Shown here one piece after another: positions 45,598 through 55,955 of a DNA stretch of 64,000 bases (its first letter is position 1; each line of letters starts with the position of its first letter). This DNA comes from an uncultured Rhizobiaceae group bacterium (GTDB lineage Bacteria > Pseudomonadota > Alphaproteobacteria > Rhizobiales > Rhizobiaceae): positions 20,602-84,601 of the forward strand of contig CALGMR010000011.1 of assembly GCA_937958815.1 (NCBI GenBank), written 5' to 3'. The notes under the pieces are model-generated. The model ran no database searches. It was not told where the DNA came from and saw nothing but the letters and a program-made list of their open reading frames with translations. Both the position numbers and the translations under genes were made by a program.

Positions 45598-46104
45598 CTA
45601 GAACCAGACAAATGCCAGTTTGTTCAATGTTGTTCCGTTGAACGTTTCACTGCCTTCGGCAACAATCGTGCCACCCGCATTCTGGTAGAATTTTACGGCG
45701 GGTTCATTGTCTTCCAAAACCCATACTACAACGCTTTTCATGCCCAAGCGCAGAAGCTCTTCACGCGCTTCCAAAAACAGTTTTTTGCCAAGGCCGACAC
45801 CTTGGTATTCTGGCAATAGGTAAAGTTCATAAACTTCGCCATCTTGGGGCAGCCCATCAATGCGGTTTGGCCCTAACGTGGCATAACCAACAACTTGGCC
45901 CATTGTTTCGAGAACGAGAATACGGGTTGAGTGTTTGATCGCGCGCGTCCACCAGCGTGGATCGCGGCGGCGTATCATCGTATCCAGCGCTTTATGGGGG
46001 ATCATGCCAGTGTATGCATGACGCCAAGACGCATCATGAACAGCAGAAATTCCAAAGGAATCCGCTGATGTTGCGTGCCGTGAATCGATGGTCAACATAC
46101 TCAT
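45598..46104 (-). CDS. GNAT family N-acetyltransferase
   Basis: The 168-residue protein has the GNAT fold with the acetyl-CoA pyrophosphate-binding motif LLPEYQGVGLGKKLFLEARE (Q/RxxGxG/A) and later KSVVVWVLEDNEPAVKFYQN. The acceptor substrate is not predictable. It is a single gene; a degenerate TTAA-N7-TTTA element lies at 46118-46132 just upstream. Confidence 0.88.
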   Translation of the reverse strand: MSMLTIDSRHATSADSFGISAVHDASWRHAYTGMIPHKALDTMIRRRDPRWWTRAIKHSTRILVLETMGQVVGYATLGPNRIDGLPQDGEVYELYLLPEYQGVGLGKKLFLEAREELLRLGMKSVVVWVLEDNEPAVKFYQNAGGTIVAEGSETFNGTTLNKLAFVWF

Positions 46105-46304
46105 TCGGCAACACTAGTTAACGATTTGTTTACCAACAAGGGGCGTTGCAATTATTTTTGCCCCTGTTCACAGTTCGGCGCTTGCCATAACCGAACTCTG
46201 CAATTGTCAGGAAATCGCCGTGCAAAGGGCGTAAATTTCCCTATGCATTGTTCAAAAAGAGTGATGATCTACGCATTCAAGCAACAGACTTGCCGGGAAC
46301 TTTC

Positions 46305-47525
46305 ATGAAGCTCAAAGATATCGAAACCTTCATCGTTGGAAACCCGCCGCCAGGCTATGGTGGGCGCTATTTTATGTTCGTGAAAATCACCACGGACAAT
46401 GGAATTGTTGGCTACGGCGAAATTTACGCTGCAAGTGTTGGCCCCAAGGTGCAATGTGCGGCAGCGGAAGACCTGTTCCAGCGTCATTGCTTAGGCATGA
46501 AGCCTTCAGACATTGAACGCCTGTTCCGTCGCTTTCATTCTTCCGGTTTCTCCCAACGTCCCGACCCAACCGTTATGGGCGCTTTCTCCGCCATTGAAAT
46601 GGCGTGTTGGGACATCGTGGGCAAAGCGCTTGATCGACCCGTTTATGAGCTGATTGGCGGTTTGGTAAACCCCCGTGTGCGCTCTTACACGTATCTCTAT
46701 CCAAACGAGACCCAAGATCCCGCAACCTTCTACAATGATCCAGATCTGTCTGCCGAACGGGCCATTGAATATGCAGATCAAGGCTTCACAGCTTTGAAAT
46801 TTGACCCCGCTGGTCCCTATACAGTCAACGACCCGCACCAACCGGCTATGGTTGATTTGGAGCGCTCAGAAAAATTTTGCAAAGCCATTCGTGAGGCCGT
46901 GGGAACGCGCGCTGATTTGCTGTTTGGCACCCATGGTCAATTTACCACATCGGGCGCAATCCGAATGGCCCAGCGTTTGGCACCTTACGAGCCCTTGTGG
47001 TTTGAAGAGCCAACTCCACCAGAAATTCCGGAGGAAATGGCAAAGGTTGCCGCCGCTTCAAAAGTACCCATTGCAACGGGTGAACGGCTGACCACAAAAT
47101 ATGAATTTGCGCGTGTACTGAGCACGGGCGCGGCTTCTATTCTTCAGCCAGCTTTAGGGCGTGTTGGCGGAATCTGGGAAGCCAAAAAAATCGCGGCGAT
47201 TGCAGAGACGCATTATGCGCAAGTGGCTCCTCACTTGTATTGTGGACCCATTGAAGCGTTGGCAAATATTCAGCTTGCGGCCTCCACGCCAAACTTTCTC
47301 ATTTTGGAATCCATTCAGCAATTTGGCGGTTTCCATGAGGAGCTTCTGGATCGAAAAATTGAATGGGAAGAAGGTTATGTCATCCCTTCAAAGCGCCCCG
47401 GACTTGGCTATGAATTGAACGAAGATGTGGCGCGCGCCAACCCTTATGAAGGCGACCGCTTACATTTGGAAATGCAAGATGAGCCTTACAATTACGCCAG
47501 CGAAAACCGCTTTGCAGGCGGCTGA
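46305..47525 (+). CDS. Enolase-superfamily dehydratase/racemase (mandelate racemase-like)
   Basis: The 406-residue enzyme has the capping domain (residues about 1-120) and the barrel with FTALKFDPAGPY, metal-ligand Glu in LWFEEPTPPEIPEEM, the glutamate strand IATGERLTTKYEF, and QVAPHLYCGPIEALANIQLA with the His acid/base. GTHGQFTTSGAIRMAQRL supplies a further His, as in galactonate/gluconate dehydratase-type members. Its substrate is a sugar acid or related hydroxy acid that I cannot name. GGGAA precedes the ATG at 46305. It lies 18 nt before a beta-hydroxyacid dehydrogenase, so the two act together. Confidence 0.87.
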   Translation: MKLKDIETFIVGNPPPGYGGRYFMFVKITTDNGIVGYGEIYAASVGPKVQCAAAEDLFQRHCLGMKPSDIERLFRRFHSSGFSQRPDPTVMGAFSAIEMACWDIVGKALDRPVYELIGGLVNPRVRSYTYLYPNETQDPATFYNDPDLSAERAIEYADQGFTALKFDPAGPYTVNDPHQPAMVDLERSEKFCKAIREAVGTRADLLFGTHGQFTTSGAIRMAQRLAPYEPLWFEEPTPPEIPEEMAKVAAASKVPIATGERLTTKYEFARVLSTGAASILQPALGRVGGIWEAKKIAAIAETHYAQVAPHLYCGPIEALANIQLAASTPNFLILESIQQFGGFHEELLDRKIEWEEGYVIPSKRPGLGYELNEDVARANPYEGDRLHLEMQDEPYNYASENRFAGG

Positions 47526-47543
47526 TTTTTCGGAGAAATAGAG

Positions 47544-48503
47544 ATGAAGGTTGGATTTATCGGCCTAGGAAATGCCGGAGCGAAATTGGCTGGAAGCTTG
47601 GTGCGCAACGGCTATGACACCACGGTTCACGACCTCGACAAAGAGGCGGCAAAGTCATTTTTGGAGCAGGGTGCACATTGGGCAGACAGCGGCAAAGAAA
47701 TCGCTGAAAAATGTGATTTGATCATCACCTGTTTGCCATCGCCTGCAGCCTGCGCTGCTGTGATGGAAGGCGACAACGGCGTTTTGGAAGGCATGAGTGA
47801 CGGTAAAATTTGGGCAGAGATGTCCACCAATGACGTGGAAGAAGTAAAGCGTTTGGCCAAGCTGGTTGAGGCCAAAGGAGGGGCCGCAATCGAATGCCCT
47901 GTTTCCGGCGGTTGCCATCGCGCCGCAACAGGCAATATCTCGATATTTGCAGGTTGTGATCGCCCCACATTCGAACGCATGTTGCCGTTGCTCACTACAC
48001 TGGGGCGTCGCGTCTTGCACACAGGTGAAATTGGTTCTGCGTCCATTTTGAAAGTCATGACCAACTATCTGGCCACCGCAAACCTGCTGACTGTCTGCGA
48101 AGCGATGGTCACCATGAAAGCCGCTGGTCTTGATATGGCAACCACATATGAGGCGATCACGATTTCATCTGGCACGTCGTTTTCTGCGGAGACGGAAGGT
48201 CAGGTCATCTTGAATGGCAGCCGCGATATTGAATTTACTATGGATCTTGTCTCGAAAGATATTGGCCTGTTTCAACAAATTGCCGAACGTCACAATGTGC
48301 CGTTGGAAATATCGCCGCTGATGGTGGACATCTTCAAAGATGGTGAAGCCAGATACGGGCCCCGCGAACTTTCTCCCAATATTATTCGCCGTTTGGAAGA
48401 CGCAACAGGTTTGGAAATTTCTGCGAGCGGGTTTCCCGCTTTGTTGGTGGACGATGAGCCAGAAGAAGCTGGTTATGAAGTCATTCCCCGTGGCAGAGCC
48501 TAG
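47544..48503 (+). CDS. NAD(P)-dependent beta-hydroxyacid dehydrogenase (HIBADH family)
   Basis: The 319-residue enzyme has the Rossmann start VGFIGLGNAGAKLAGSLVRN, the substrate-binding signature ECPVSGGCHRAATGNISIFA and the catalytic Lys segment SILKVMTNYLATANLLTVCE. Members reduce or oxidise 3-hydroxyisobutyrate, tartronate semialdehyde or related compounds. It is paired with the enolase-superfamily enzyme upstream, so the product of that enzyme may feed it. The last 20 codons face choV, with convergent stop codons 17 nt apart. Confidence 0.88.
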   Translation: MKVGFIGLGNAGAKLAGSLVRNGYDTTVHDLDKEAAKSFLEQGAHWADSGKEIAEKCDLIITCLPSPAACAAVMEGDNGVLEGMSDGKIWAEMSTNDVEEVKRLAKLVEAKGGAAIECPVSGGCHRAATGNISIFAGCDRPTFERMLPLLTTLGRRVLHTGEIGSASILKVMTNYLATANLLTVCEAMVTMKAAGLDMATTYEAITISSGTSFSAETEGQVILNGSRDIEFTMDLVSKDIGLFQQIAERHNVPLEISPLMVDIFKDGEARYGPRELSPNIIRRLEDATGLEISASGFPALLVDDEPEEAGYEVIPRGRA

Positions 48504-48520
48504 GCGCCTGCCGATAAGTT

Positions 48521-49606
48521 TTATCGGTTCACCAATGCATTGACGGCATCTTCTGAGCTTATGGTGCCGACCACTTGGCCATTCTCTTCAATCAAAACAG
48601 GAAGTGCGGTTTCAATCTGTGCTTTCATGATGTCTTTCAAAGGCGTGTTGATTGGCGCAACGGCAAAGGTTCCCAATTTCAATTCAGAGCCAATTGCAAT
48701 GGCCTCATTGTCAACCTTTAACGGTTGGCGTTGAACCACTTCCGCAGCACGTAAAACGGACAGGGGATTCATATGGGCTACAAATTCGGCAACATAGTCT
48801 GTTGCTGGATCGAGAATGATTTCCTGCGCCGTTCCGGTTTGAATGATGTGGCCGCCTTCCATGATCGCAATGCGGTTGCCAATCTTCAACGCTTCATCAA
48901 GATCGTGGCTTACAAAAATGATTGTGCGTTTCAAACGCGATTGCAGCTCCAGAAGGTCGTCTTGCAATTTATCGCGGATCAGCGGATCAAGTGCTGAGAA
49001 TGGTTCATCCATCAACAATATCGGCGCGTCGGTGGCAAAGGCGCGCGCCAGGCCAACCCGCTGTTGCATCCCGCCAGACAATTCGCTGACCTGACGGTCG
49101 CCCCAATCGCTGAGGCCGACAAGTTCGAGTTGTTCGTCAATTTTGGTTGCCCGGTTGGCAGTGCTCATGCGAGATATTTCCAACCCGAAACCAATGTTCT
49201 CACGCACAGTGCGCCATGGCAAAAGCCCAAATTGTTGAAACACCATGGCGACGCGGTTCTGCCTGAGTTTGCGCAACATTTTGGTGCCGCATGTCATTGG
49301 ATTAACATAGGTACTCATGTCATCGTCCATGGCCACCAGAGCTTCACCACGAATGACCTGGTTTAATCCATTGACCGCCCGCAGCAGGGTGGATTTGCCA
49401 GAACCAGACAATCCCATAAGAACAACAATCTCGCCCTGATATATATCGAGCGAGCAGCCAGCCACGCCGAGCACTTGCCCCGTGGCTTCTTGAATTTCAG
49501 AACGGCTCTTTCCAGCATCCACGAGTGGCAGAGCTGACTTCGGCTTGTTGCCAAAAATGATGTCTACATCTTTGAACTGCACGATTGGTTTTGGAGAAGT
49601 GTTCAT
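48521..49606 (-). CDS. choV: Choline/glycine betaine ABC transporter ATP-binding protein
   Basis: The 361-residue ATPase has Walker A MGLSGSGKSTLLRAVNGL, signature LSGGMQQRVGLARAFA and Walker B ILLMDEPFSALDPLIR, followed by a C-terminal CBS-like segment (QVVGTISSEDAVNALVNR) typical of ProV/ChoV. It drives uptake of choline or betaine with ChoW and ChoX. Its start overlaps the choW stop by 4 nt. Operon partners and length fit rhizobial ChoV. Confidence 0.92.
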   Translation of the reverse strand: MNTSPKPIVQFKDVDIIFGNKPKSALPLVDAGKSRSEIQEATGQVLGVAGCSLDIYQGEIVVLMGLSGSGKSTLLRAVNGLNQVIRGEALVAMDDDMSTYVNPMTCGTKMLRKLRQNRVAMVFQQFGLLPWRTVRENIGFGLEISRMSTANRATKIDEQLELVGLSDWGDRQVSELSGGMQQRVGLARAFATDAPILLMDEPFSALDPLIRDKLQDDLLELQSRLKRTIIFVSHDLDEALKIGNRIAIMEGGHIIQTGTAQEIILDPATDYVAEFVAHMNPLSVLRAAEVVQRQPLKVDNEAIAIGSELKLGTFAVAPINTPLKDIMKAQIETALPVLIEENGQVVGTISSEDAVNALVNR

Positions 49607-50439
49607 TTGGCACCTCCCACACGCAACAGTCGATCCAAAAGAATAGCAACAATGACGATCACAAAGCCTGCTTCAAAACCAAGTGCGGTGTTCGCTGTGT
49701 TGAGTGCGCGCACGATAGGTACGCCCAAGCCATCGGCACCCACAAGAGCGGCGATCACCACCATAGAAAGGGAAAGCATAATGGTCTGCGTCAACCCCGC
49801 CATGATTTGCGGCAAAGCTGAAGGCAGTTCAACCTTCCAGAGCAATTGCCACGATGAAGCACCAAATGCTTGTCCTGCTTCAATCAAGAATTTGGGTGTT
49901 GATGAGATGCCCAATTGGGTCAATCGAATGGGCGCGGGGATGACAAAAATGACGGTGGCCACCAATCCCGGCACCATGCCGATGCCAAAGAAAATGATCG
50001 CTGGAATGAGATAGACAAAAGTTGGCAGGGTCTGCATGAGGTCAAGCGCAGGCCGCGCCACTGAATATGCTCGGGGGTGATGTGCCAAAAATATTCCTAT
50101 GGGAACGCCCACGGCCATGCACGTGAAGGCAGACACCAACACCAAGGTGAGGGACTCCGTCGTTTCTTCCCAATAACCTTGGTTGATGATGAATAGCATG
50201 CCCAAGGCTACAAAGATGACGAGGGGTATGGACCGTTTAAACCACCATGCCAAAGCACAGATAATTGCAATGATCACAAATGCAGGGGGATATTGAAATC
50301 CTGCAAGCACCGCGTCGATGATGGTTTCAAGCAGAGTTTCGATAACACTAAAAAATGCAGAGGCGTTATCTGTTAGCCAATCGACAACAGTTTTAGCCCA
50401 TTTCCCAACGGGTATTTTGTTCTCTTCAAGCCAGTCCAT
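49603..50439 (-). CDS. choW: Choline ABC transporter permease
   Basis: The 278-residue inner-membrane permease has six or more hydrophobic segments and the binding-protein-dependent permease motif EAGQAFGASSWQLLWKVELP, the EAA loop that contacts the ATPase. It opens with an amphipathic N-terminus and belongs to the ProW/ChoW group. It lies between choX and choV, separated from choX by a hairpin terminator-like element and overlapping choV by 4 nt. Confidence 0.92.
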   Translation of the reverse strand: MDWLEENKIPVGKWAKTVVDWLTDNASAFFSVIETLLETIIDAVLAGFQYPPAFVIIAIICALAWWFKRSIPLVIFVALGMLFIINQGYWEETTESLTLVLVSAFTCMAVGVPIGIFLAHHPRAYSVARPALDLMQTLPTFVYLIPAIIFFGIGMVPGLVATVIFVIPAPIRLTQLGISSTPKFLIEAGQAFGASSWQLLWKVELPSALPQIMAGLTQTIMLSLSMVVIAALVGADGLGVPIVRALNTANTALGFEAGFVIVIVAILLDRLLRVGGAK

Positions 50440-50470
50440 CTTGGCCCCCTAAAGCGTCACAAGCGGGATA

Positions 50471-50500
50471 AAAAAAGGCCGATCAAATGACCGGCCTTTT
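50471..50500 (-). terminator. Intrinsic terminator/attenuator between choX and choW
   Basis: Read on the minus strand, AAAAGGCCG pairs with CGGCCTTTT across a short loop and is followed by a run of T residues, a typical Rho-independent terminator placed 18 nt after the choX stop. Because choW and choV follow, it should lower their expression relative to the binding protein. Confidence 0.85.
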
Positions 50501-50517
50501 GAAATTTGCAGATGATC

Positions 50518-51465
50518 TTAAAGACCCAGTGCAGCCTTCACGGCAGCTTTGGCATCGCCACCTGTTTGGGTGGTGACACCATTCAACCAGCCCATCACCA
50601 TGTCAGGATTTTTCTTCATCCAAGCGACTGCTGCTTTGTTTGGTTCTACACTGTCGTTCAAAATCGCGCCCATGATTTCGTTTTCCATGGCGAGTGAGAA
50701 CTTCAGGTTTTTCAAAAGCGCGCCTACGTTGCCGCACTCTGTTGTGTAGTTCTTTCGAACGTTTGTGTAGACGGTTGCGCCGCCTAGATTTGGACCAAAA
50801 TATTCGTCGCCACCTTCAAGGTAGGACATTTCCAGGTTTGCGTTCATGGGGTGTGGTTCCCAACCAAGAAATACAATTGGTTCGCCCTTTTTTGAAGCGC
50901 GGGTAGCTTGCGCCAACATGCCTGCTTCAGAGGATTCGACAACTTCAAACCCTTTCAAACCGAATGCGTCTTTGTCGATCATGCTCTGGATCAGGCGGTT
51001 GCCATCGTTGCCAGGTTCGATGCCGTAAATTTTCCCATCCAGCTTGTCTTTGAGTTTTGCAATGTCAGCAAATGTTTTCACGCCAGCGTCACTCGCTGCA
51101 TTGTTGACAGCCAGGGTGTATTTCGCGCCTTCAAGGTTTTCGCGAACCGTTTCAACAGAACCTTCTTCGCGATATTTCTTGATGTCGCCTTCCATGGTTG
51201 GCATCCAGTTGCCAAGGAAAACATCAACGTCGCCTTCAGCCAGACCCTTATAGGTCACAGGAACCGAAAGCACTTTCACATCTGTTTCATACCCAAGCGC
51301 TTTCAACACTTCGGATGTGGCCGCTGTTGTAGCTGTAATGTCTGTCCAACCCACATCAGAAAAACGAACCACTTTGCAGCTGTCTGCTTCTGCAGCAAAG
51401 GCTGCTGTTGAAAGTGCTGCGCTTGCAGCTGAGGCCAGAATGAGAGATTTGATGGTACGATTCAT
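50518..51465 (-). CDS. choX: Choline ABC transporter substrate-binding protein
   Basis: The 315-residue periplasmic protein has a signal peptide (LILASAASAALSTAAFA), the type II binding-protein fold and aromatic-rich choline-box segments such as FLGNWMPTMEG, VFLGWEPHPMNANLEM and MKKNPDMVMGWLNGV. ChoX binds choline and acetylcholine with high affinity in rhizobia. It starts the operon choX-choW-choV and faces away from betC; the 151-nt region between the two starts must hold both promoters. Confidence 0.93.
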   Translation of the reverse strand: MNRTIKSLILASAASAALSTAAFAAEADSCKVVRFSDVGWTDITATTAATSEVLKALGYETDVKVLSVPVTYKGLAEGDVDVFLGNWMPTMEGDIKKYREEGSVETVRENLEGAKYTLAVNNAASDAGVKTFADIAKLKDKLDGKIYGIEPGNDGNRLIQSMIDKDAFGLKGFEVVESSEAGMLAQATRASKKGEPIVFLGWEPHPMNANLEMSYLEGGDEYFGPNLGGATVYTNVRKNYTTECGNVGALLKNLKFSLAMENEIMGAILNDSVEPNKAAVAWMKKNPDMVMGWLNGVTTQTGGDAKAAVKAALGL

Positions 51466-51616
51466 AAAAGGATTCCTCTTGCATTGAGATTCGTGCGATA
51501 TAGCCGCATCTTAATTTGTGGTGATGCGCCCATTGAAGCGCCTTTAGTCCTGCAATGCGAGTATTTTTTGAATTGCAACACAATTATGTGCGGGATTGAT
51601 CAGACGGAATTTTGAA

Positions 51617-53149
51617 ATGCCTGAAAAACGCCAACCAAATTTTTTGATTTTCATGGTCGATCAATGCAATGGCACCTTGTTTGGTGAACACGGGCCAGCC
51701 GAGTTTTTGCATGTTCCAAATCTGCGTGCGCTGTACGAAAAAGGCGTGAATTTTGCCAACACCTACTGCGCGTCTCCGTTGTGCGCGCCATCGCGGGCAA
51801 GCTTTATGTCTGGCTTGTTGCCAACCCGCACGGGCGTTTATGACAATGCCGCAGAATTTCCCTCCAGCATTCCAACATTTGCTCACCATTTGCGGATGCA
51901 GGGTTACACGACGGCTTTGTCAGGCAAAATGCATTTTGTCGGACCTGATCAATTGCACGGGTTTGAAAAGCGCATGACGACAGATGTCTATCCCGCTGAT
52001 TTTGGGTGGACACCTGATTGGACAAAGCCTGATGAACGCATCGACTGGTGGTATCACAATCTTGGTTCGGTCACGACCGCAGGTGTCGCGGAAACCACCA
52101 ATCAGCTTGAATATGATGATGAGGTCGCGTTCTTTGCCAAGCAAACTTTGCACCAATTTTCGCGCGAAGATCGCTCCAAACCGTTTTGCCTAACTGTAAG
52201 TTTCACGCACCCCCACGACCCATTCGTGACGCGTCAAAAATATTGGGACTTGTATCCAGAAGACAAAATGCCTGCGTTGAATGAAGGCACGATCGCTTAT
52301 GAAGATCATGATCCCCATTCAAAGCGTTTGCTGGATATGTCTGACTGGCAAAATTTCGATACAACAGACCAGAAAGTGATCGACAGTCGTCGCGCCTATT
52401 TTGGCAATATCTCCTACATTGATGAGAATATTGGCAGCATTCTGGAAACTCTGGACGCTTGTGAATTCACAGACGACACAATTGTGATGTTTGTCTCCGA
52501 TCATGGCGATATGCTTGGCGAAAAAGGCCTCTGGTTCAAGATGAGTTTTTACGAAGGTTCGTCGCGCGTACCTTTGATGATCTGTGCGCCCGATCGTTTC
52601 AAGCCAGCCACAATCACCGAACCGTCTTCCACATTGGATGTGTTCCCAACGCTGGTCGATTTGGCGGGTGCAACGGTGCCTGATGATATCGATGGTATTT
52701 CTTTGGTGCCTGCTATGGGCGGCGATATCGAGCCGCGACAGGTGACAACGGAATACGCGGCGGAAGGGTCAATTTCACCCATGGTGATGCTGAGGGAAGG
52801 GGCGTTCAAGCTAAACGTTTGTCCCGTTGACCCTGACCAATTGTTCAATTTGGAAGATGATCCGCAAGAGCAAAACAATCTGGCATTTGATCCTGCGCAC
52901 GCCGATCAATTGGCACAAATGAAAGCAAGCATTGAAAGCAACTATGATTTTGATGCTTTCACCCAAGATGTGTTGGCAAGTCAAAAGCAGCGGCTGCTGG
53001 TTTATGAAGCCTTGCGCAATGGGGATTATTATCCGTGGGACTACCAACCGCTTCAATTGGCCTCAGAACGCTATATGCGCAACCATAAGGACTTGAATGT
53101 TCTGGAAGGCGATGCGCGATATCCGCGCTGTGACGAGAACAAGACATGA
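51617..53149 (+). CDS. betC: Choline sulfatase
   Basis: The 510-residue sulfatase hydrolyses choline-O-sulfate to choline and sulfate. The formylglycine Cys56 lies in [19 protein letters not shown]; metal ligands are in [12 protein letters not shown] and [15 protein letters not shown]. Length and the choline-binding C-terminus fit BetC. The ATG at 51617 is taken; a TTG at 51596 is in frame. Its stop overlaps the betA start by 4 nt (ATGA). It supplies choline from the algal osmolyte choline sulfate to BetA. Confidence 0.94.
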   Translation: MPEKRQPNFLIFMVDQCNGTLFGEHGPAEFLHVPNLRALYEKGVNFANTYCASPLCAPSRASFMSGLLPTRTGVYDNAAEFPSSIPTFAHHLRMQGYTTALSGKMHFVGPDQLHGFEKRMTTDVYPADFGWTPDWTKPDERIDWWYHNLGSVTTAGVAETTNQLEYDDEVAFFAKQTLHQFSREDRSKPFCLTVSFTHPHDPFVTRQKYWDLYPEDKMPALNEGTIAYEDHDPHSKRLLDMSDWQNFDTTDQKVIDSRRAYFGNISYIDENIGSILETLDACEFTDDTIVMFVSDHGDMLGEKGLWFKMSFYEGSSRVPLMICAPDRFKPATITEPSSTLDVFPTLVDLAGATVPDDIDGISLVPAMGGDIEPRQVTTEYAAEGSISPMVMLREGAFKLNVCPVDPDQLFNLEDDPQEQNNLAFDPAHADQLAQMKASIESNYDFDAFTQDVLASQKQRLLVYEALRNGDYYPWDYQPLQLASERYMRNHKDLNVLEGDARYPRCDENKT

Positions 53150-54831
53150 GCCACGGACTTGAAAATCTGGAATTTGTGCAAGAAGCCGACTATGTGATCG
53201 TCGGGTCTGGTTCCGCAGGCTCTGTTGCAGCAGCTCGTCTTTCGCAAGATGGCAAACATGATGTTCTGGTGTTGGAATATGGTGGAACCGATATGGGGCC
53301 GCTCATTCAAATGCCTGCGGCACTGTCTTATCCCATGAACATGTCTTTGTACGATTGGGGCTTTGGCACGGAACCGGAACCGAATTTGAACAATCGAAAT
53401 TTAGCAACACCACGCGGCAAGGTGATTGGCGGCTCATCATCCATCAACGGTATGGTTTATGTGCGCGGCCACGCCAAAGACTTTGATCATTGGGACGAGA
53501 GTGGGGCTAAGGGGTGGTCTTACGCAGATGTGCAGCCGTATTTTCAACGCGCTGAAACATCTCATGGCGGTGCAGAAGGTGAAGGGCGTGGCACAGATGG
53601 GCCACTTCATGTGGGGCGAGGGCCACGCGAAAACCCACTCTTTCATGCATTCGTAAAAGCGGGACAACAAGCTGGGTTTGAAGTCACCGAAGACTATAAT
53701 GGCTTAAAGCAGGAAGGCTTTGGCGCCATGGAACAAACGATCCACAAAGGTCGTCGTTGGTCTGCGGCAAATGCCTATTTGAAACCTGTGTTAAAGCGTG
53801 AAAACCTGCGCATGATGTCGTGTTTTGCCAATAGGGTGATCTTTGAAGGCAAGAAAGCGGTTGGTGTGGAAATCAGCCGTGGAGATCGCGTTGAACGCGT
53901 GCGTGCCCGCAAAGAAGTTGTGTTGGCAGCGTCCTCCATCAACACCCCAAAAATGCTCATGTTGTCGGGCGTTGGTCCTGCTGATCATTTAAAAGAAATG
54001 GGCGTTGAGGTTCTGGCAGATCGACCGGGTGTTGGCGGCAATTTGCAGGACCATTTGGAGCTCTATATTCAACAGGCTTGCACCCAACCCATCACACTCA
54101 ATTCAAAATTGGGTTTGTTTTCAAAAGCCTGGATTGGTGCACAATGGTTGTTTTTCAAAACAGGGCTTGGGGCGTCCAATCAATTTGAATCTGCTGCATT
54201 TGTGCGTTCAAAAGCGGGGGTGGACTACCCAGATATTCAATTCCATTTCCTGCCAGTTGCCATTCGCTATGATGGAACAGCACCTGCAGAAGGCCATGGG
54301 TTCCAAGCCCATGTAGGTCCCATGCGCTCAAAGTCGCGTGGTACGATCAGGCTTGCTTCCAACAATGTGAAAGACAGTCCAAAAATTCGCTTCAACTATA
54401 TGAGCCATGAAGACGATTGGGCCGATTTTCGCCATGGCATTCGCTTGACGCGTGAAATCTTCGGCCAAGCTGCGTTTGATGAATTTCGTGGCCAGGAGAT
54501 TTCACCCGGCTCGCATGTTCAAACAGATGCGCAATTGGATGATTATATCCGCGAACATGCCGAGAGCGCCTATCACCCATGTGGCACGGCTAAAATGGGA
54601 GCGGCTGATGACAAAATGGCGGTGGTCGATCCCGAATGCCGTGTCATTGGCGTAGAGGGTTTGCGCGTCATTGATACATCGATTTTCCCTCGTATCACCA
54701 ATGGCAATTTAAATGGTGCAGCGATTATGACTGCTGAAAAAGCATCGGATCATATTTTGGGAAAGACACCATTGCCAAAGTCAAATCTAGAGCCTTGGAT
54801 CAATCCAAGATGGGAAACGAGTGATCGATGA
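53146..54831 (+). CDS. betA: Choline dehydrogenase (GMC oxidoreductase)
   Basis: The 561-residue flavoenzyme oxidises choline to betaine aldehyde. It has the FAD-binding start [20 protein letters not shown], the GMC motif [18 protein letters not shown], the second signature [16 protein letters not shown], and catalytic His residues in [12 protein letters not shown] and near [13 protein letters not shown]. Length is normal for BetA. It overlaps betC and is followed by trhO on the other strand. No betB (betaine aldehyde dehydrogenase) or betI gene is in the window. Confidence 0.94.
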   Translation: MSHGLENLEFVQEADYVIVGSGSAGSVAAARLSQDGKHDVLVLEYGGTDMGPLIQMPAALSYPMNMSLYDWGFGTEPEPNLNNRNLATPRGKVIGGSSSINGMVYVRGHAKDFDHWDESGAKGWSYADVQPYFQRAETSHGGAEGEGRGTDGPLHVGRGPRENPLFHAFVKAGQQAGFEVTEDYNGLKQEGFGAMEQTIHKGRRWSAANAYLKPVLKRENLRMMSCFANRVIFEGKKAVGVEISRGDRVERVRARKEVVLAASSINTPKMLMLSGVGPADHLKEMGVEVLADRPGVGGNLQDHLELYIQQACTQPITLNSKLGLFSKAWIGAQWLFFKTGLGASNQFESAAFVRSKAGVDYPDIQFHFLPVAIRYDGTAPAEGHGFQAHVGPMRSKSRGTIRLASNNVKDSPKIRFNYMSHEDDWADFRHGIRLTREIFGQAAFDEFRGQEISPGSHVQTDAQLDDYIREHAESAYHPCGTAKMGAADDKMAVVDPECRVIGVEGLRVIDTSIFPRITNGNLNGAAIMTAEKASDHILGKTPLPKSNLEPWINPRWETSDR

Positions 54832-54858
54832 GACTTTAAGAAGATAGTCGCCCGTAGA

Positions 54859-55878
54859 TCAACCTTCGCGGCTGCGTTTTCGCTGTTGTTCTTTCTTGGC
54901 CAATTTTGCTTGTTTTGCTGCTTGCACGTCTGCTGCGATGTGGTTTTCGTTGCGCGCCTTAGCAAGGTCAATTTGCTTTTGGCGTTCTGCATATCGAGCC
55001 CGTTGGGAATCTGACATATTGTCATGGCAGTGGTGGCAAGAAATTCCTTCTGCAAAATTCGGGTGAAGTTTGTCTTCTTCGCGAATGGGCATGCGGCACC
55101 CATGGCACATGTCATAGTCGCCTGGCTCCAGGTCGTGCTTTACTGAAACCCTTTGGTCGAATACGAAACACTCACCTTCCCAGAGACTTTCCTCTTGTGG
55201 AACATGTTCCAGATATTTCAAGATTCCACCTTTGAGGTGAAATACGTTGTCATAGCCACGGGTGCGCAACAGAGCTGTTGATTTTTCGCAGCGGATACCG
55301 CCCGTGCAAAACATCGCAATTTTAGTGTCGGGCTTCGCGTCTAACTTCTCTTCCACCCATTTGGGAAGCTCTCGAAAGCTGGTGGTTTCAGGGTTTTCGG
55401 CGCCCTTGAAGGTTCCAATCGCAACTTCGTAGTCATTGCGCGTGTCCACAACAATGACGTCTTCTCGGGCAATGAGATCGTTCCAGTCTTCGGGCTTCAC
55501 ATAGGTGCCGGCTTGTTTGCTCGGGTCAATCCCTTCAACGCCGAGCGTTACAATCTCTTTCTTCATGCGCACTTTCATACGATAGAAGGGGGCTTCGTGT
55601 GCCCAAGAATCCTTGTAGTCCAATTCTGAAAATGGTTCGTGGCCGCGCAGCCAATTTAAAACAGCTTCAATTCCGTCTTTTGAACCCGCGATTGTGCCAT
55701 TTATACCTTCTTGGGCCAGCAATATCGTGCCCATGACCTGATTGGCCTTGCATATCTCAAGCAATCCATCGCGATACATCACAGGCTTTGGCAAAGTGAC
55801 GAATTTATAAAGGGCTGTAACCCTGTAATTGGGGGCACCAGCTTTGTCAGAATGTGTGTTATGTTTGGTCGAGTTCAT
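54859..55878 (-). CDS. trhO: tRNA uridine(34) hydroxylase TrhO (YceA), rhodanese-like
   Basis: The 339-residue protein has an N-terminal acylphosphatase-like part (LLAQEGINGTIAGSKDGIEA), a rhodanese domain with the catalytic Cys in AMFCTGGIRCEKSTALLR, and a C-terminal zinc-like cysteine region (CHGCRMPIREED and SCHHCHDNMSDSQRARY). TrhO hydroxylates wobble uridine 34 of tRNAs using O2. The C-terminus is Lys/Arg rich. It converges with betA, ending 27 nt from it. Confidence 0.92.
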   Translation of the reverse strand: MNSTKHNTHSDKAGAPNYRVTALYKFVTLPKPVMYRDGLLEICKANQVMGTILLAQEGINGTIAGSKDGIEAVLNWLRGHEPFSELDYKDSWAHEAPFYRMKVRMKKEIVTLGVEGIDPSKQAGTYVKPEDWNDLIAREDVIVVDTRNDYEVAIGTFKGAENPETTSFRELPKWVEEKLDAKPDTKIAMFCTGGIRCEKSTALLRTRGYDNVFHLKGGILKYLEHVPQEESLWEGECFVFDQRVSVKHDLEPGDYDMCHGCRMPIREEDKLHPNFAEGISCHHCHDNMSDSQRARYAERQKQIDLAKARNENHIAADVQAAKQAKLAKKEQQRKRSREG

Positions 55879-55955
55879 GGTGATGACGCTGTATAATCTG
55901 TTATGTGTTTCATCAAGCGTTATTTAACAATTGCCCTTTCAAGTTGGAATTGCCC

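Noticed and set aside
46118..46132. TTAA-N7-TTTA upstream of the GNAT gene
   Set aside because: One mismatch in a short A+T-rich motif is expected by chance at this frequency.
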